Origin: Phycisphaerae bacterium | GTDB taxonomy: Bacteria > Planctomycetota > Phycisphaerae > Phycisphaerales > SM1A02 | Assembly: GCA_002690755.1 (NCBI GenBank) | Contig: NZFT01000100.1 | Span: 1 to 9,702, forward strand | Direction of reading: 5' to 3' | DNA length: 9,702 bases | Part shown: piece after piece, positions 1 to 5,199 of the stretch | Layout of the letters: each line of letters opens with the position of its first letter | How positions within the stretch are numbered: position 1 is the first letter of the stretch | The notes under the pieces: model-generated | Database searches by the model: none | Told to the model about the DNA's origin: nothing | The model's input: the letters and a program-made list of their open reading frames with translations, nothing else | Made by a program: the position numbers and the translations under genes

Positions 1-954
1 AAGGTCGTTCTGCTCTGCCCCGGACAAGGGGCTCAGGCCGTCGGCATGGGGAAGGGCTGGATGGACGCCCACCCCGCCGCCGCCCAGACCTTCGCCGCCG
101 CCGACGAAGTCGTCGACCTCGGATCGATCGGCTCCCTCACCAGCGTCTGCTTCGACGGTCCGACCGAGACGTTGAACCGGACCGATGTCAGCCAGCCGGC
201 CCTCTTCACCGCCGCGGTGGCGAGTTACCAGGGACTGCTCGACGGCTGGGGCAACGCCGACGTCCACGCCACGCTCGGGCTCTCCCTCGGTGAGTACACG
301 GCCCTTCATCTCGCCGGCGCCTTCGGATTCCGTGACGGGCTCAAGCTCGTGGCCACGCGAGGTCGGTTGATGCAGGAGGCGGCGGAAGCGTCCGACGGCG
401 GCATGGTCGCGTTGATCGGCGCGGACGAAACCCAGGCTCATGCCGTCTGCGATGCGGCCCGAGGCGACGACGTCCTCATGCCCGCGAATTTCAACGCCAA
501 GGGCCAGATCGTGATTTCGGGTTCCCGGACCGCTTGCGAGCGGGCGGTCGCCGCCGCGGGCGAAATGGGCCTTCGGGCCACCGCCCTTTCGGTGGCGGGT
601 GCGTTTCACAGCCCCCTGATGGCCCCCGCGGCCGAGGGAATGGCCAAAGCGCTCGCCGAGGTTGATTTTCAGCCGCTTTCGACCGTGGTGTACTCGAATG
701 TCACCGGAAAGCCCCATGAACCGGATAATGCGGAACTTCTGAAGCAACGACTGATCGAACAATTGACGACTCCTGTACGATGGTCGTCGAACTGTGAGGA
801 TCTGGCCGCGTCGATTTCGGGGATTCCCGAAGACGAACGGCCACGTATTCACGAGCTTGCCCCCGGCAAGGTGCTGAAGGGGCTTTTCCGCCGAATCGAC
901 AAAACCGTGGAGGTCACCAGCCATGACCAACCGGACCCGAAACCTGTTTCGTGA
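1..954 (+). CDS. fabD: Malonyl-CoA:ACP transacylase FabD, 5' partial
   Basis: FabD moves the malonyl group from malonyl-CoA to the acyl carrier protein, supplying extender units for cytosolic type II fatty-acid synthesis. The frame is open from the first base, so the true start lies upstream; only a few N-terminal residues should be missing because the family's early GQGAQ motif is at visible residues 8-12. The nucleophile motif reads GLSLGEY with Ser at visible residue 95; most family members have His where Leu-94 stands. The carboxylate-binding Arg is about residue 120 (ATRGR) and the catalytic His about residue 203 (GAFHSPLM). PANFNAKGQ and SNVTGKP are also typical of the family. The last 32 bases overlap the next gene. 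fabG, acpP and fabF downstream fit the role. The identification is firm; only the start is unknown. Confidence 0.96.
   Translation, partial: KVVLLCPGQGAQAVGMGKGWMDAHPAAAQTFAAADEVVDLGSIGSLTSVCFDGPTETLNRTDVSQPALFTAAVASYQGLLDGWGNADVHATLGLSLGEYTALHLAGAFGFRDGLKLVATRGRLMQEAAEASDGGMVALIGADETQAHAVCDAARGDDVLMPANFNAKGQIVISGSRTACERAVAAAGEMGLRATALSVAGAFHSPLMAPAAEGMAKALAEVDFQPLSTVVYSNVTGKPHEPDNAELLKQRLIEQLTTPVRWSSNCEDLAASISGIPEDERPRIHELAPGKVLKGLFRRIDKTVEVTSHDQPDPKPVS
909..914 (+). promoter_or_regulatory. Shine-Dalgarno site of the lipoprotein gene, inside fabD
   Basis: GGAGGT lies 8 bases before the ATG at 923 and within the fabD coding sequence. It is the best match to the anti-SD sequence in the left block. 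It fixes the lipoprotein start and suggests translation coupled to fabD. Confidence 0.75.
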
Positions 955-1744
955 CTTCATCGGCCTGACCGCCGTCACCGGGCTTGCGCTCGGTATCGCC
1001 GGTTGCGGCTCCGAACCCGCCCCGCCCCCGGCCGCGCCGGTGGCGAAGAAGGCACCACCCCCGCCGCCCCCGCCGCCGCCGGCGCCGAAGGTCACGCCGA
1101 TCTCCGAGTTGATGGCCCAGTACGGCATCGACCCGCGGGTGAATCTCTCCGAGGACCTGGCGCCCGACAACGACGAAGGACGAATCGCCGTGCTTCGCTT
1201 CTTCGACGGCTTCGCCCGCGGAGACGCGTCACGCCTGAAGGGCATGATGTCCGGCATGGACGCGATGGTGCTCGGCGATCTGGAGGAGTCCGGCGAGTGG
1301 AAGACCGCGACCAGCAACATCATCGGCATCGACGTCCGAACCGGAACGCACCCCGTCGTCGGCGAGTGCGCACTCGCCGTCTTCATGGTGGGCAACCAGT
1401 TCGAACCGCAACTCTGGGCCTTCGAGATCACGGGTGATCCCGCCTCTGATGGCGCCGAGTTCGACGCCCAGCCGTCGCCTCCGGACATGATGAACCGACT
1501 CAGCGGCGATGATTGGATCGCCGCCTGGTTCCAGATCCTCGAAGATGAAATGGCCCGGGCGACCGCGCCGGATGAGATCATCGAGATCCCCACCCAGGAC
1601 TTCACCGAAGAAGAGTCGGGCAACTCGTCGATGGGCGCCCCTGCGGGAGGCCCCGGTGGCGGCCCCGGTGCACCCGGCAAGCGAAAGCGACCCAAGGGAC
1701 CCAAGATCGATCCCAACCCCGGATTCGCCCCGGGTTCCAAGTGA
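923..1744 (+). CDS. Proline-rich putative lipoprotein, function unknown
   Basis: I do not recognise a named family for this 273-residue protein. Residues 1-28 form a lipoprotein signal: basic residues at 4, 6 and 10, a hydrophobic stretch of about 12-25, and a lipobox ending in IAGC with Cys-28 as the predicted lipidated residue. A linker rich in Pro and Ala follows, with nine consecutive prolines at 45-53, probably a spacer from the membrane. Residues about 57-210 look globular and acidic, with many Met and Trp residues. The C-terminus (about 234-273) is Gly/Pro-rich with a basic KRKRPKGPK patch. The start is supported by a GGAGGT site 8 bases upstream. The gene overlaps fabD by 32 bases and is followed by a terminator, so it probably ends the fabD transcript. 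Export and lipidation are inferred from sequence; a role in lipid or envelope biology is only suggested by position. Confidence 0.85.
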   Translation: MTNRTRNLFRDFIGLTAVTGLALGIAGCGSEPAPPPAAPVAKKAPPPPPPPPPAPKVTPISELMAQYGIDPRVNLSEDLAPDNDEGRIAVLRFFDGFARGDASRLKGMMSGMDAMVLGDLEESGEWKTATSNIIGIDVRTGTHPVVGECALAVFMVGNQFEPQLWAFEITGDPASDGAEFDAQPSPPDMMNRLSGDDWIAAWFQILEDEMARATAPDEIIEIPTQDFTEEESGNSSMGAPAGGPGGGPGAPGKRKRPKGPKIDPNPGFAPGSK

Positions 1745-1751
1745 TCCAGAC

Positions 1752-1774
1752 CCGCCGGCGAAAGCCGGGGGCGG
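1752..1774 (+). other. GAAA-loop hairpin after the lipoprotein gene
   Basis: An 8-bp stem interrupted by a three-base bulge (1769-1771) closes on a GAAA tetraloop at 1760-1763, a particularly stable loop type. It starts seven bases after the lipoprotein stop codon and lies just ahead of the terminator hairpin. No T-run follows, so by itself it is unlikely to terminate; it might protect the 3' end of the mRNA. Confidence 0.45.
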
Positions 1775-1789
1775 TGAAAAGCGCATGAC

Positions 1790-1820
1790 CATGGCCTCCC
1801 CTCGGGAGGCCGTGTCTTTT
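1790..1820 (+). terminator. Rho-independent terminator after the lipoprotein gene
   Basis: A perfect 8-bp stem, GGCCTCCC (1793-1800) with GGGAGGCC (1804-1811), has a CTC loop and extends by three further pairs including one G-T, then runs into TCTTTT (1815-1820). This is a classic intrinsic terminator and should end the fabD-lipoprotein transcript before fabG. The remainder of the roughly 300-base gap (1745-2044) holds a putative promoter and no gene I can support. Confidence 0.75.
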
Positions 1821-1939
1821 CGTACCGGAATGTGTCGGGATCATGGTCACTCGGGGATTCCCGCGGCCGCCCCCGGCATCCGACCGCGTCGCATTCCATC
1901 TCGACCACTGCGAACGACCGTCCCGTTTTTCCGCCGAAC

Positions 1940-1968
1940 GCGACACGAACGAGGATGCTCTGTACAAT
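1940..1968 (+). promoter_or_regulatory. Putative sigma-70-type promoter upstream of fabG
   Basis: GCGACA (1940-1945, four of six matches to the -35 consensus) and TACAAT (1963-1968, five of six matches to the -10 consensus) are 17 bases apart, the optimal spacing. They lie between the terminator at 1790-1820 and fabG, where a new promoter is needed. Transcription would begin near 1975. The prediction rests on consensus matching alone in GC-rich DNA. Confidence 0.4.
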
Positions 1969-2033
1969 TCCGGCTCGCGCAGCGCACCGCTGCTATCCCC
2001 CTCGCCAGCGCGAGGCGAGCCACCCCATCCGCC

Positions 2034-2047
2034 GGAGCCTGCTTATC
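2034..2047 (+). promoter_or_regulatory. SD site and non-canonical ATC start proposed for fabG
   Basis: GGAG (2034-2037) is 7 bases before an in-frame ATC at 2045-2047. There is no in-frame ATG, GTG or TTG between the ATG at 1955 and the VTG residues of the nucleotide-binding motif. Starting at ATC gives a 244-residue protein, the size of E. coli FabG. A CTG at 2039 is also in frame but leaves only one base after GGAG. Confidence 0.4.
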
Positions 2048-2779
2048 GAAACCCGCCTCGCCATCGTGACCGGCGCCAGCCGCGGACTCGGCCGGTCCAT
2101 CGCCAGCCGACTCGCCGCGGATGGAATGCACGTGATGGCGATCGCGCGGTCCGCCGACCCGCTCCAGTCGTTGGTCGAAGAGATCGCGACCGCGGGTGGC
2201 ACCGCGGAGTTCCGGGTGTGCGACATCGGGGAAGCGAATGCGCTCGGCGAGCTGATCGAGGAAGTCTCGGAGACCGCAGGTCGCCTCGACGTTCTCGTCA
2301 ACAACGCCGGCATCACCCGCGACGGCCTTCTGATGCGGATGAGCGACGAGGATTTCGACGACGTGGTGAACGTGAACCTGCGGTCCACTTTCGTGGCCTG
2401 CCGGGCCGCCGCCCGCCCCATGATGAAGGGCCGTTACGGAAGAATCGTCAACATCGGCTCGGTGAGCGGCGTCACCGGAAACCCGGGACAGGCCAACTAC
2501 GCCGCCGCCAAGGCGGGCATGATCGGCCTGACCAAGACCGTCGCCAAGGAACTCGGCGGCAAGGGCATCACCGCGAACGTGGTGGCACCCGGCTTCATCA
2601 AGACCGACATGACCGAGGCGATGGTGCCCGTCCTCGAGCAGGAGATGGTCAAGCGAATCTCGACCCGACGCCTGGGCGAGCCCTCGGACATCTCCGCCGC
2701 CGTCGCCTTCCTCGCGTCCGAAGAGGCCTCCTACGTCACCGGGCAGGTTCTGGTGGTGGACGGCGGCCTCGCACTCTGA
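2045..2779 (+). CDS. fabG: 3-oxoacyl-ACP reductase FabG
   Basis: FabG reduces 3-oxoacyl-ACP to 3-hydroxyacyl-ACP with NADPH, the first reductive step of fatty-acid elongation in the cytosol. It is a classical short-chain dehydrogenase: the TGASRGLG cofactor loop is at residues 9-16, NNAG at 87-90, and the catalytic Ser-139, Tyr-152 and Lys-156 are in NIGSVSG and ANYAAAKAG. These are each one residue from E. coli Ser-138, Tyr-151 and Lys-155. The C-terminus (YVTGQVLVVDGG) is typical. The start is uncertain. I prefer ATC at 2045 for its SD spacing and the resulting length; the nearest normal start is ATG at 1955, which would add 30 residues unlike the family and lies upstream of the putative transcription start. 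The gene follows a terminator and precedes acpP and fabF. The function is firm; the 5' boundary is not. Confidence 0.9.
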   Translation: METRLAIVTGASRGLGRSIASRLAADGMHVMAIARSADPLQSLVEEIATAGGTAEFRVCDIGEANALGELIEEVSETAGRLDVLVNNAGITRDGLLMRMSDEDFDDVVNVNLRSTFVACRAAARPMMKGRYGRIVNIGSVSGVTGNPGQANYAAAKAGMIGLTKTVAKELGGKGITANVVAPGFIKTDMTEAMVPVLEQEMVKRISTRRLGEPSDISAAVAFLASEEASYVTGQVLVVDGGLAL

Positions 2780-2788
2780 TCCACTGAT

Positions 2789-2803
2789 CCGGCCCCGAGC
2801 CGG
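2789..2803 (+). other. Short hairpin after the fabG stop
   Basis: CCGGC (2789-2793) can pair with GCCGG (2799-2803) over a five-base CCCGA loop, followed by AAAA. It lies about 10 bases after the fabG stop codon and just before the stronger hairpin. It is weak alone but may strengthen the termination region. Confidence 0.3.
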
Positions 2804-2812
2804 AAAACGACG

Positions 2813-2835
2813 GGCCTCCCACAGGGGGAGGCCTT
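2813..2835 (+). terminator. Hairpin between fabG and acpP, weak terminator or processing site
   Basis: GGCCTCCC (2813-2820) pairs perfectly with GGGAGGCC (2826-2833) over an ACAGG loop. The 8-bp stem is identical to that of the terminator after the lipoprotein gene. Only TT and then CC follow, so termination would be leaky. It may attenuate readthrough or mark an RNA-processing point ahead of acpP. Confidence 0.5.
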
Positions 2836-2863
2836 CCAACGTTATCATCCCACGCATCGAGAA

Positions 2864-2878
2864 GGCCCCAGAAGGGCC
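2864..2878 (+). other. Leader hairpin just before the acpP ribosome-binding site
   Basis: GGCCC (2864-2868) can pair with GGGCC (2874-2878) over CAGAA, four bases before the AGGAG site of acpP. The stem is short, so any effect on ribosome access is speculative. Confidence 0.3.
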
Positions 2879-2895
2879 CTCCAGGAGACCGACCC

Positions 2896-3144
2896 GTGAC
2901 CGAAGCCGAGATCGAAGCCAAAGTGATCGATATCGTCGCCGAGCAGATGGGCGTCGACCGCGCCGAAATCTCCCGAGAGACGAGTTTCACGAACGACCTG
3001 AACGCCGACAGTCTCGACACCGTCGAACTGGTCATGGAGTTCGAGGACGAATTCGAGACCTCGATTCCCGACGAGAACGCCGAGAAGATCCAGACCGTCG
3101 GCGAAGCGATCGAGTTCATCAAGACGAACCTCAACAAGAGCTGA
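2896..3144 (+). CDS. acpP: Acyl carrier protein AcpP
   Basis: AcpP carries the growing acyl chain on a 4'-phosphopantetheine arm and is the shared substrate of FabD, FabF and FabG. The 82-residue protein is strongly acidic, as is usual. Its attachment motif ADSLDTVEL places the modified Ser at residue 39, followed by the conserved acidic recognition helix (VMEFEDEFE). The length is normal for the family. The start is GTG, chosen because AGGAG (2883-2887) sits 8 bases upstream and the [10 protein letters not shown] start is typical. The gene lies between fabG and fabF, a very common order. A hairpin with an 8-bp stem upstream (2813-2833) and a 5-bp one at 2864-2878 may separate its expression from fabG, which would fit the usual need for abundant carrier protein. 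Confidence 0.97.
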   Translation: MTEAEIEAKVIDIVAEQMGVDRAEISRETSFTNDLNADSLDTVELVMEFEDEFETSIPDENAEKIQTVGEAIEFIKTNLNKS

Positions 3145-3183
3145 TCTCGCGAACGCCGGGGCCGTCCCGGGGTTTGTGAGCTC

Positions 3184-3198
3184 AGGTCGCCCCGACCT
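3184..3198 (+). promoter_or_regulatory. Hairpin immediately upstream of the fabF start codon
   Basis: AGGTCG (3184-3189) and CGACCT (3193-3198) form a perfect 6-bp stem with a three-base loop that ends 5 bases before the fabF ATG at 3204. No SD sequence sits at normal spacing; the only AGG is in the 5' arm of this stem and is too far away unless folding brings it nearer. It may shape fabF translation. Confidence 0.4.
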
Positions 3199-3203
3199 CG
3201 ATC

Positions 3204-4463
3204 ATGAAGACCATCACCTTTCGCAGGGTCGTCGTCACCGGTCTCGGTGCGGTGACCGATCTCGGAACAGATGCCCCCTCCACCTGGGAGGGCATGCTGT
3301 CCGGTCGCTCCGGCGTCGTCCCCATCACGGCGTTCGAACAGGACGACGAATGGACGACCCGGTTCGCCGGCGAAGTCAGCGACTTCGACCCGTCGAAGAT
3401 CATCGACGTTCGTGAAGCCAAGCGGATGGACCGGGCCAGTCTGCTCGGGCTGGTGGCTGCCGAGGAAGCCGCGAACGACTGCGGCATCGACTTCTCGACG
3501 GGTGATCCCGATCGCCGCGGTGTCGCGATCGGATCCGGCATCGGAGGCATCATCACGATCGAAGTGGGTCTGCTCAAGCTCGAGCGGACCAGCCCCAAGA
3601 AGATCAGCCCGTTCACCGTGCCGAAACTGATGGTGAACGCCTGTGCCGGCAACGTGTCGATCCGCCACGACCTTCGTGGCGCGAACATCGCCACCGCGAC
3701 CGCCTGCGCGACCGGCGGCCACTCCATCGGCGCGGCCTTCCAGTTGATCCAGCGTGGCGATGCCGATGTGATGTTCGCCGGAGGAACCGAAGCCGCGGTC
3801 AGCCGGCTCTGCATCGGTTCGTTCGGCACGATGAAGGCACTGTCCACCCGGAATGACGACCCACAGCGGGCCTCCCGTCCGTTCGATCGCGATCGGGACG
3901 GCTTCGTCCTCGCCGAGGGTGCCGCGGTCCTGATCCTCGAGGATCTCGAGACCGCCAAGGCGCGTGGCGCCAAGATCTACGGTGAGATCCTCGGATACGC
4001 GACCAGTGGCGACGCCCATCACATCGCCGCCCCGGAAGAAAGCGGCATCGGGGCCACCAAGGCGATGACCTGGGCCCTCAAGGACGCCGAAATCAACACC
4101 ACCGACGTCGGCTACATCAATGCCCACGGAACCTCCACGCCGCTCGGCGACGCAGCGGAGGTCTATGCGGTGAAATCCGTCTTCGGCGAACACGCGGCGG
4201 ATCTCGCCATGAGCTCCACCAAGTCGATGACCGGCCATGCCCTCGGTGCGGCGGGTGGCATCGAATCGGTCGCGGTGATCCGCGCCCTGCAGGACGGTGT
4301 GCTGCCGCCCACGATCAATCTCGAGAACCCGGATGACGGCTTCGACCTCGACTTCGTCGCGAACGAAGCTCGTGAGAAGCCGATCCAGTACGCCGTGAAC
4401 AACTCCTTCGGGTTCGGCGGCCACAACGTGAGCCTCGTCTTCAGCCGCTACAACGGCGACTGA
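3204..4463 (+). CDS. fabF: Beta-ketoacyl-ACP synthase II FabF
   Basis: FabF condenses malonyl-ACP with acyl-ACP, extending the chain by two carbons with loss of CO2, in the cytosol. The 419-residue protein is a complete thiolase-fold condensing enzyme. It begins with VVVTGLGAVTDLG. The nucleophile Cys-168 lies in TATACATGGHSIG, His-308 in NAHGTSTPLGD, Lys-340 and His-345 in STKSMTGHALGAAG, and the C-terminal glycine loop reads NNSFGFGGHN. The Cys-His-His set identifies a FabB/FabF-type enzyme rather than FabH, which uses Cys-His-Asn. The length and the position after acpP favour FabF over FabB. The gap to acpP is 59 bases and contains short hairpins but no convincing terminator, so acpP-fabF is probably one transcript. 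The ATG at 3204 gives the expected N-terminus despite no clear SD sequence. Confidence 0.97.
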   Translation: MKTITFRRVVVTGLGAVTDLGTDAPSTWEGMLSGRSGVVPITAFEQDDEWTTRFAGEVSDFDPSKIIDVREAKRMDRASLLGLVAAEEAANDCGIDFSTGDPDRRGVAIGSGIGGIITIEVGLLKLERTSPKKISPFTVPKLMVNACAGNVSIRHDLRGANIATATACATGGHSIGAAFQLIQRGDADVMFAGGTEAAVSRLCIGSFGTMKALSTRNDDPQRASRPFDRDRDGFVLAEGAAVLILEDLETAKARGAKIYGEILGYATSGDAHHIAAPEESGIGATKAMTWALKDAEINTTDVGYINAHGTSTPLGDAAEVYAVKSVFGEHAADLAMSSTKSMTGHALGAAGGIESVAVIRALQDGVLPPTINLENPDDGFDLDFVANEAREKPIQYAVNNSFGFGGHNVSLVFSRYNGD

Positions 4464-4725
4464 GCCCCCTCCGCCGCCCATTCAGACCATTCCACGCCCT
4501 TTCGGCCTCACCGGGCGAAATCCGGGCGGTGATCCCGTTCGGAAGTCGGGAAGGGGTGAAAGACGCGCGGCCGGAATGGATCATCCCCCGGTGGGGCCCC
4601 GTCCGTACTCCGCTCGAGGCACGCTTCGAGTCCGCCTTCCGAGCGGGAGTGCACCCGGAAGCCCCCGCGAGCCGATGATCTCAACAGCGACCGTCGCCCT
4701 CCGAGCATGAATGAATGCGAGACCC
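4464..4725. other. Gene-less stretch between fabF and the FliN-like gene
   Basis: About 260 bases hold no gene I can support. An imperfect stem pairs TCACCG (4508-4513) with CGGTGA (4527-4532), and a small CCCC-GGT-GGGG hairpin lies near 4586-4597, but neither is followed by a T-run. No convincing -35/-10 pair is seen. A 66-residue frame on the minus strand here has no recognisable features. Confidence 0.5.
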
Positions 4726-4992
4726 ATGTCTTCCAATCTCAATTCCATCCTCTCCCTCGAAGTCCCCCTGATCGTCGAGATCGCCCAGCGACGAATGCCG
4801 CTCGCCGAGGCCGTGAATCTCGTGCACGGTGCGATCGTCGAATTTCCCCAGGCCAGCAACGGGGAACTTCGGATCCTCGTCAACAACAAGGCGGTCGGCA
4901 CCGGAACCGCGGTCAAGGTCGGCGAGAATTTCGGGGTCCGCGTCTCTTCGGTCGGCGACATGACGAGTCGCGTCGAAGCGCTCGGCGGCTGA
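4726..4992 (+). CDS. FliN-like SpoA-domain protein, putative flagellar motor switch component
   Basis: This 88-residue protein is essentially one SpoA (FliM/FliN C-terminal) domain. The pattern seen is VPLIVEIAQRRMPLAEAV, then a Gly and a hydrophobic run ending in E-F, then LRILVNNKAVGTGTAVKVG, then FGVRVSSV. It corresponds to the FliN pattern of a V-x-L-G-R-like segment, L-x-I-L-I-N-x-x-x-x-x-G-E-V-V, and Y-G-V-R-I near the C-terminus. FliN forms part of the cytoplasmic C-ring that sets rotation direction; SpoA proteins also occur in type III secretion. It is shorter than E. coli FliN (137 residues), lacking the N-terminal extension. ATG at 4726 is chosen; ATG at 4711 would add five residues, and neither has a strong SD sequence. 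No other flagellar gene is in the window, so its partners must be elsewhere. The family call is good; the exact role is uncertain. Confidence 0.8.
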   Translation: MSSNLNSILSLEVPLIVEIAQRRMPLAEAVNLVHGAIVEFPQASNGELRILVNNKAVGTGTAVKVGENFGVRVSSVGDMTSRVEALGG

Positions 4993-5070
4993 TGCCCCTC
5001 GGAACCTGAAATCCGGAAGGCTTGGTCCGGACTGATCCGAGCCCGCTCACCTGCGAGCAAGCCGCACGGA

Positions 5071-5108
5071 ACGCCCCACTCGTTCTCCAGAAGAACACGC
5101 CCCACTCG
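5071..5108. repeat. 12-base direct repeat in the convergent intergenic region
   Basis: ACGCCCCACTCG occurs exactly at 5071-5082 and again at 5097-5108. The second copy is the 5' arm of the long stem-loop that follows. The first copy could pair with the same 3' arm, giving two alternative folds. Confidence 0.7.
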
Positions 5109-5136
5109 ACCGAAATCGAGCGGGGCGGCGGTGTTC
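5093..5136. terminator. Long stem-loop between convergent genes, probable bidirectional terminator
   Basis: GAACAC (5093-5098), GCCCC (5099-5103) and CTCGA (5105-5109) pair with TCGAG (5116-5120), GGGGC (5122-5126) and GTGTTC (5131-5136). That makes 16 base pairs with one A/C mismatch and a four-base bulge, around a CCGAAA loop. It lies between the plus-strand FliN-like gene and the minus-strand membrane-protein gene. No clean T-run follows on the plus strand; on the minus strand the hairpin runs into TTCTTCT, a weak tail. Two-way termination is therefore likely but not certain. Confidence 0.5.
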
Positions 5137-5156
5137 GACGTGTCGACCGGCGTGGG

Positions 5157-5199
5157 GTCGGGACGCGGGCTTCGGGCTGAGGCCCGAATCAGTCCCGAC
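5157..5199 (-). terminator. Nested hairpin at the end of the Bax-inhibitor-like gene
   Basis: Read on the minus strand, the stop codon is followed at once by TTCGGGC (5188-5182) pairing with GCCCGAA (5177-5171) over a four-base loop. An outer stem pairs GTCGGGA (5157-5163) with TCCCGAC (5193-5199) and reaches into the last codons. There is no T-run, so this is a strong structure but not a textbook intrinsic terminator. Confidence 0.45.

Noticed and set aside
1055..1081. CCN run as a possible simple-sequence repeat or phase-variable tract
   Set aside because: It encodes nine prolines in frame with mixed CCA/CCC/CCG codons; it is a proline linker, not a mononucleotide slippage tract.
1229..1792. 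187-residue minus-strand frame opposite the lipoprotein gene
   Set aside because: It is antisense to a gene with a strong SD site and lipobox; Gly/Arg-rich shadow with no motif.
1847..2857. 336-residue minus-strand frame opposite fabG
   Set aside because: Shadow of fabG; no recognisable motif, and it spans the putative promoter and the hairpin between fabG and acpP.
2736..4481. 581-residue open frame on the minus strand opposite acpP and fabF
   Set aside because: It lies antisense to two certain genes, has repetitive Gly/Arg/Asp/Val composition and no domain; it is a product of G/C third-position bias.
4671..4678. GCCGATGA resembling a flagellar sigma-28 -10 element before the FliN-like gene
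   Set aside because: Seven of eight bases match, but no TAAA-type -35 lies at the right distance, and GCCGAT is common by chance in this GC-rich DNA.
4707..5009. 100-residue plus-strand frame overlapping the FliN-like gene
   Set aside because: It is frame-shifted relative to the SpoA domain and Arg-rich without motifs.
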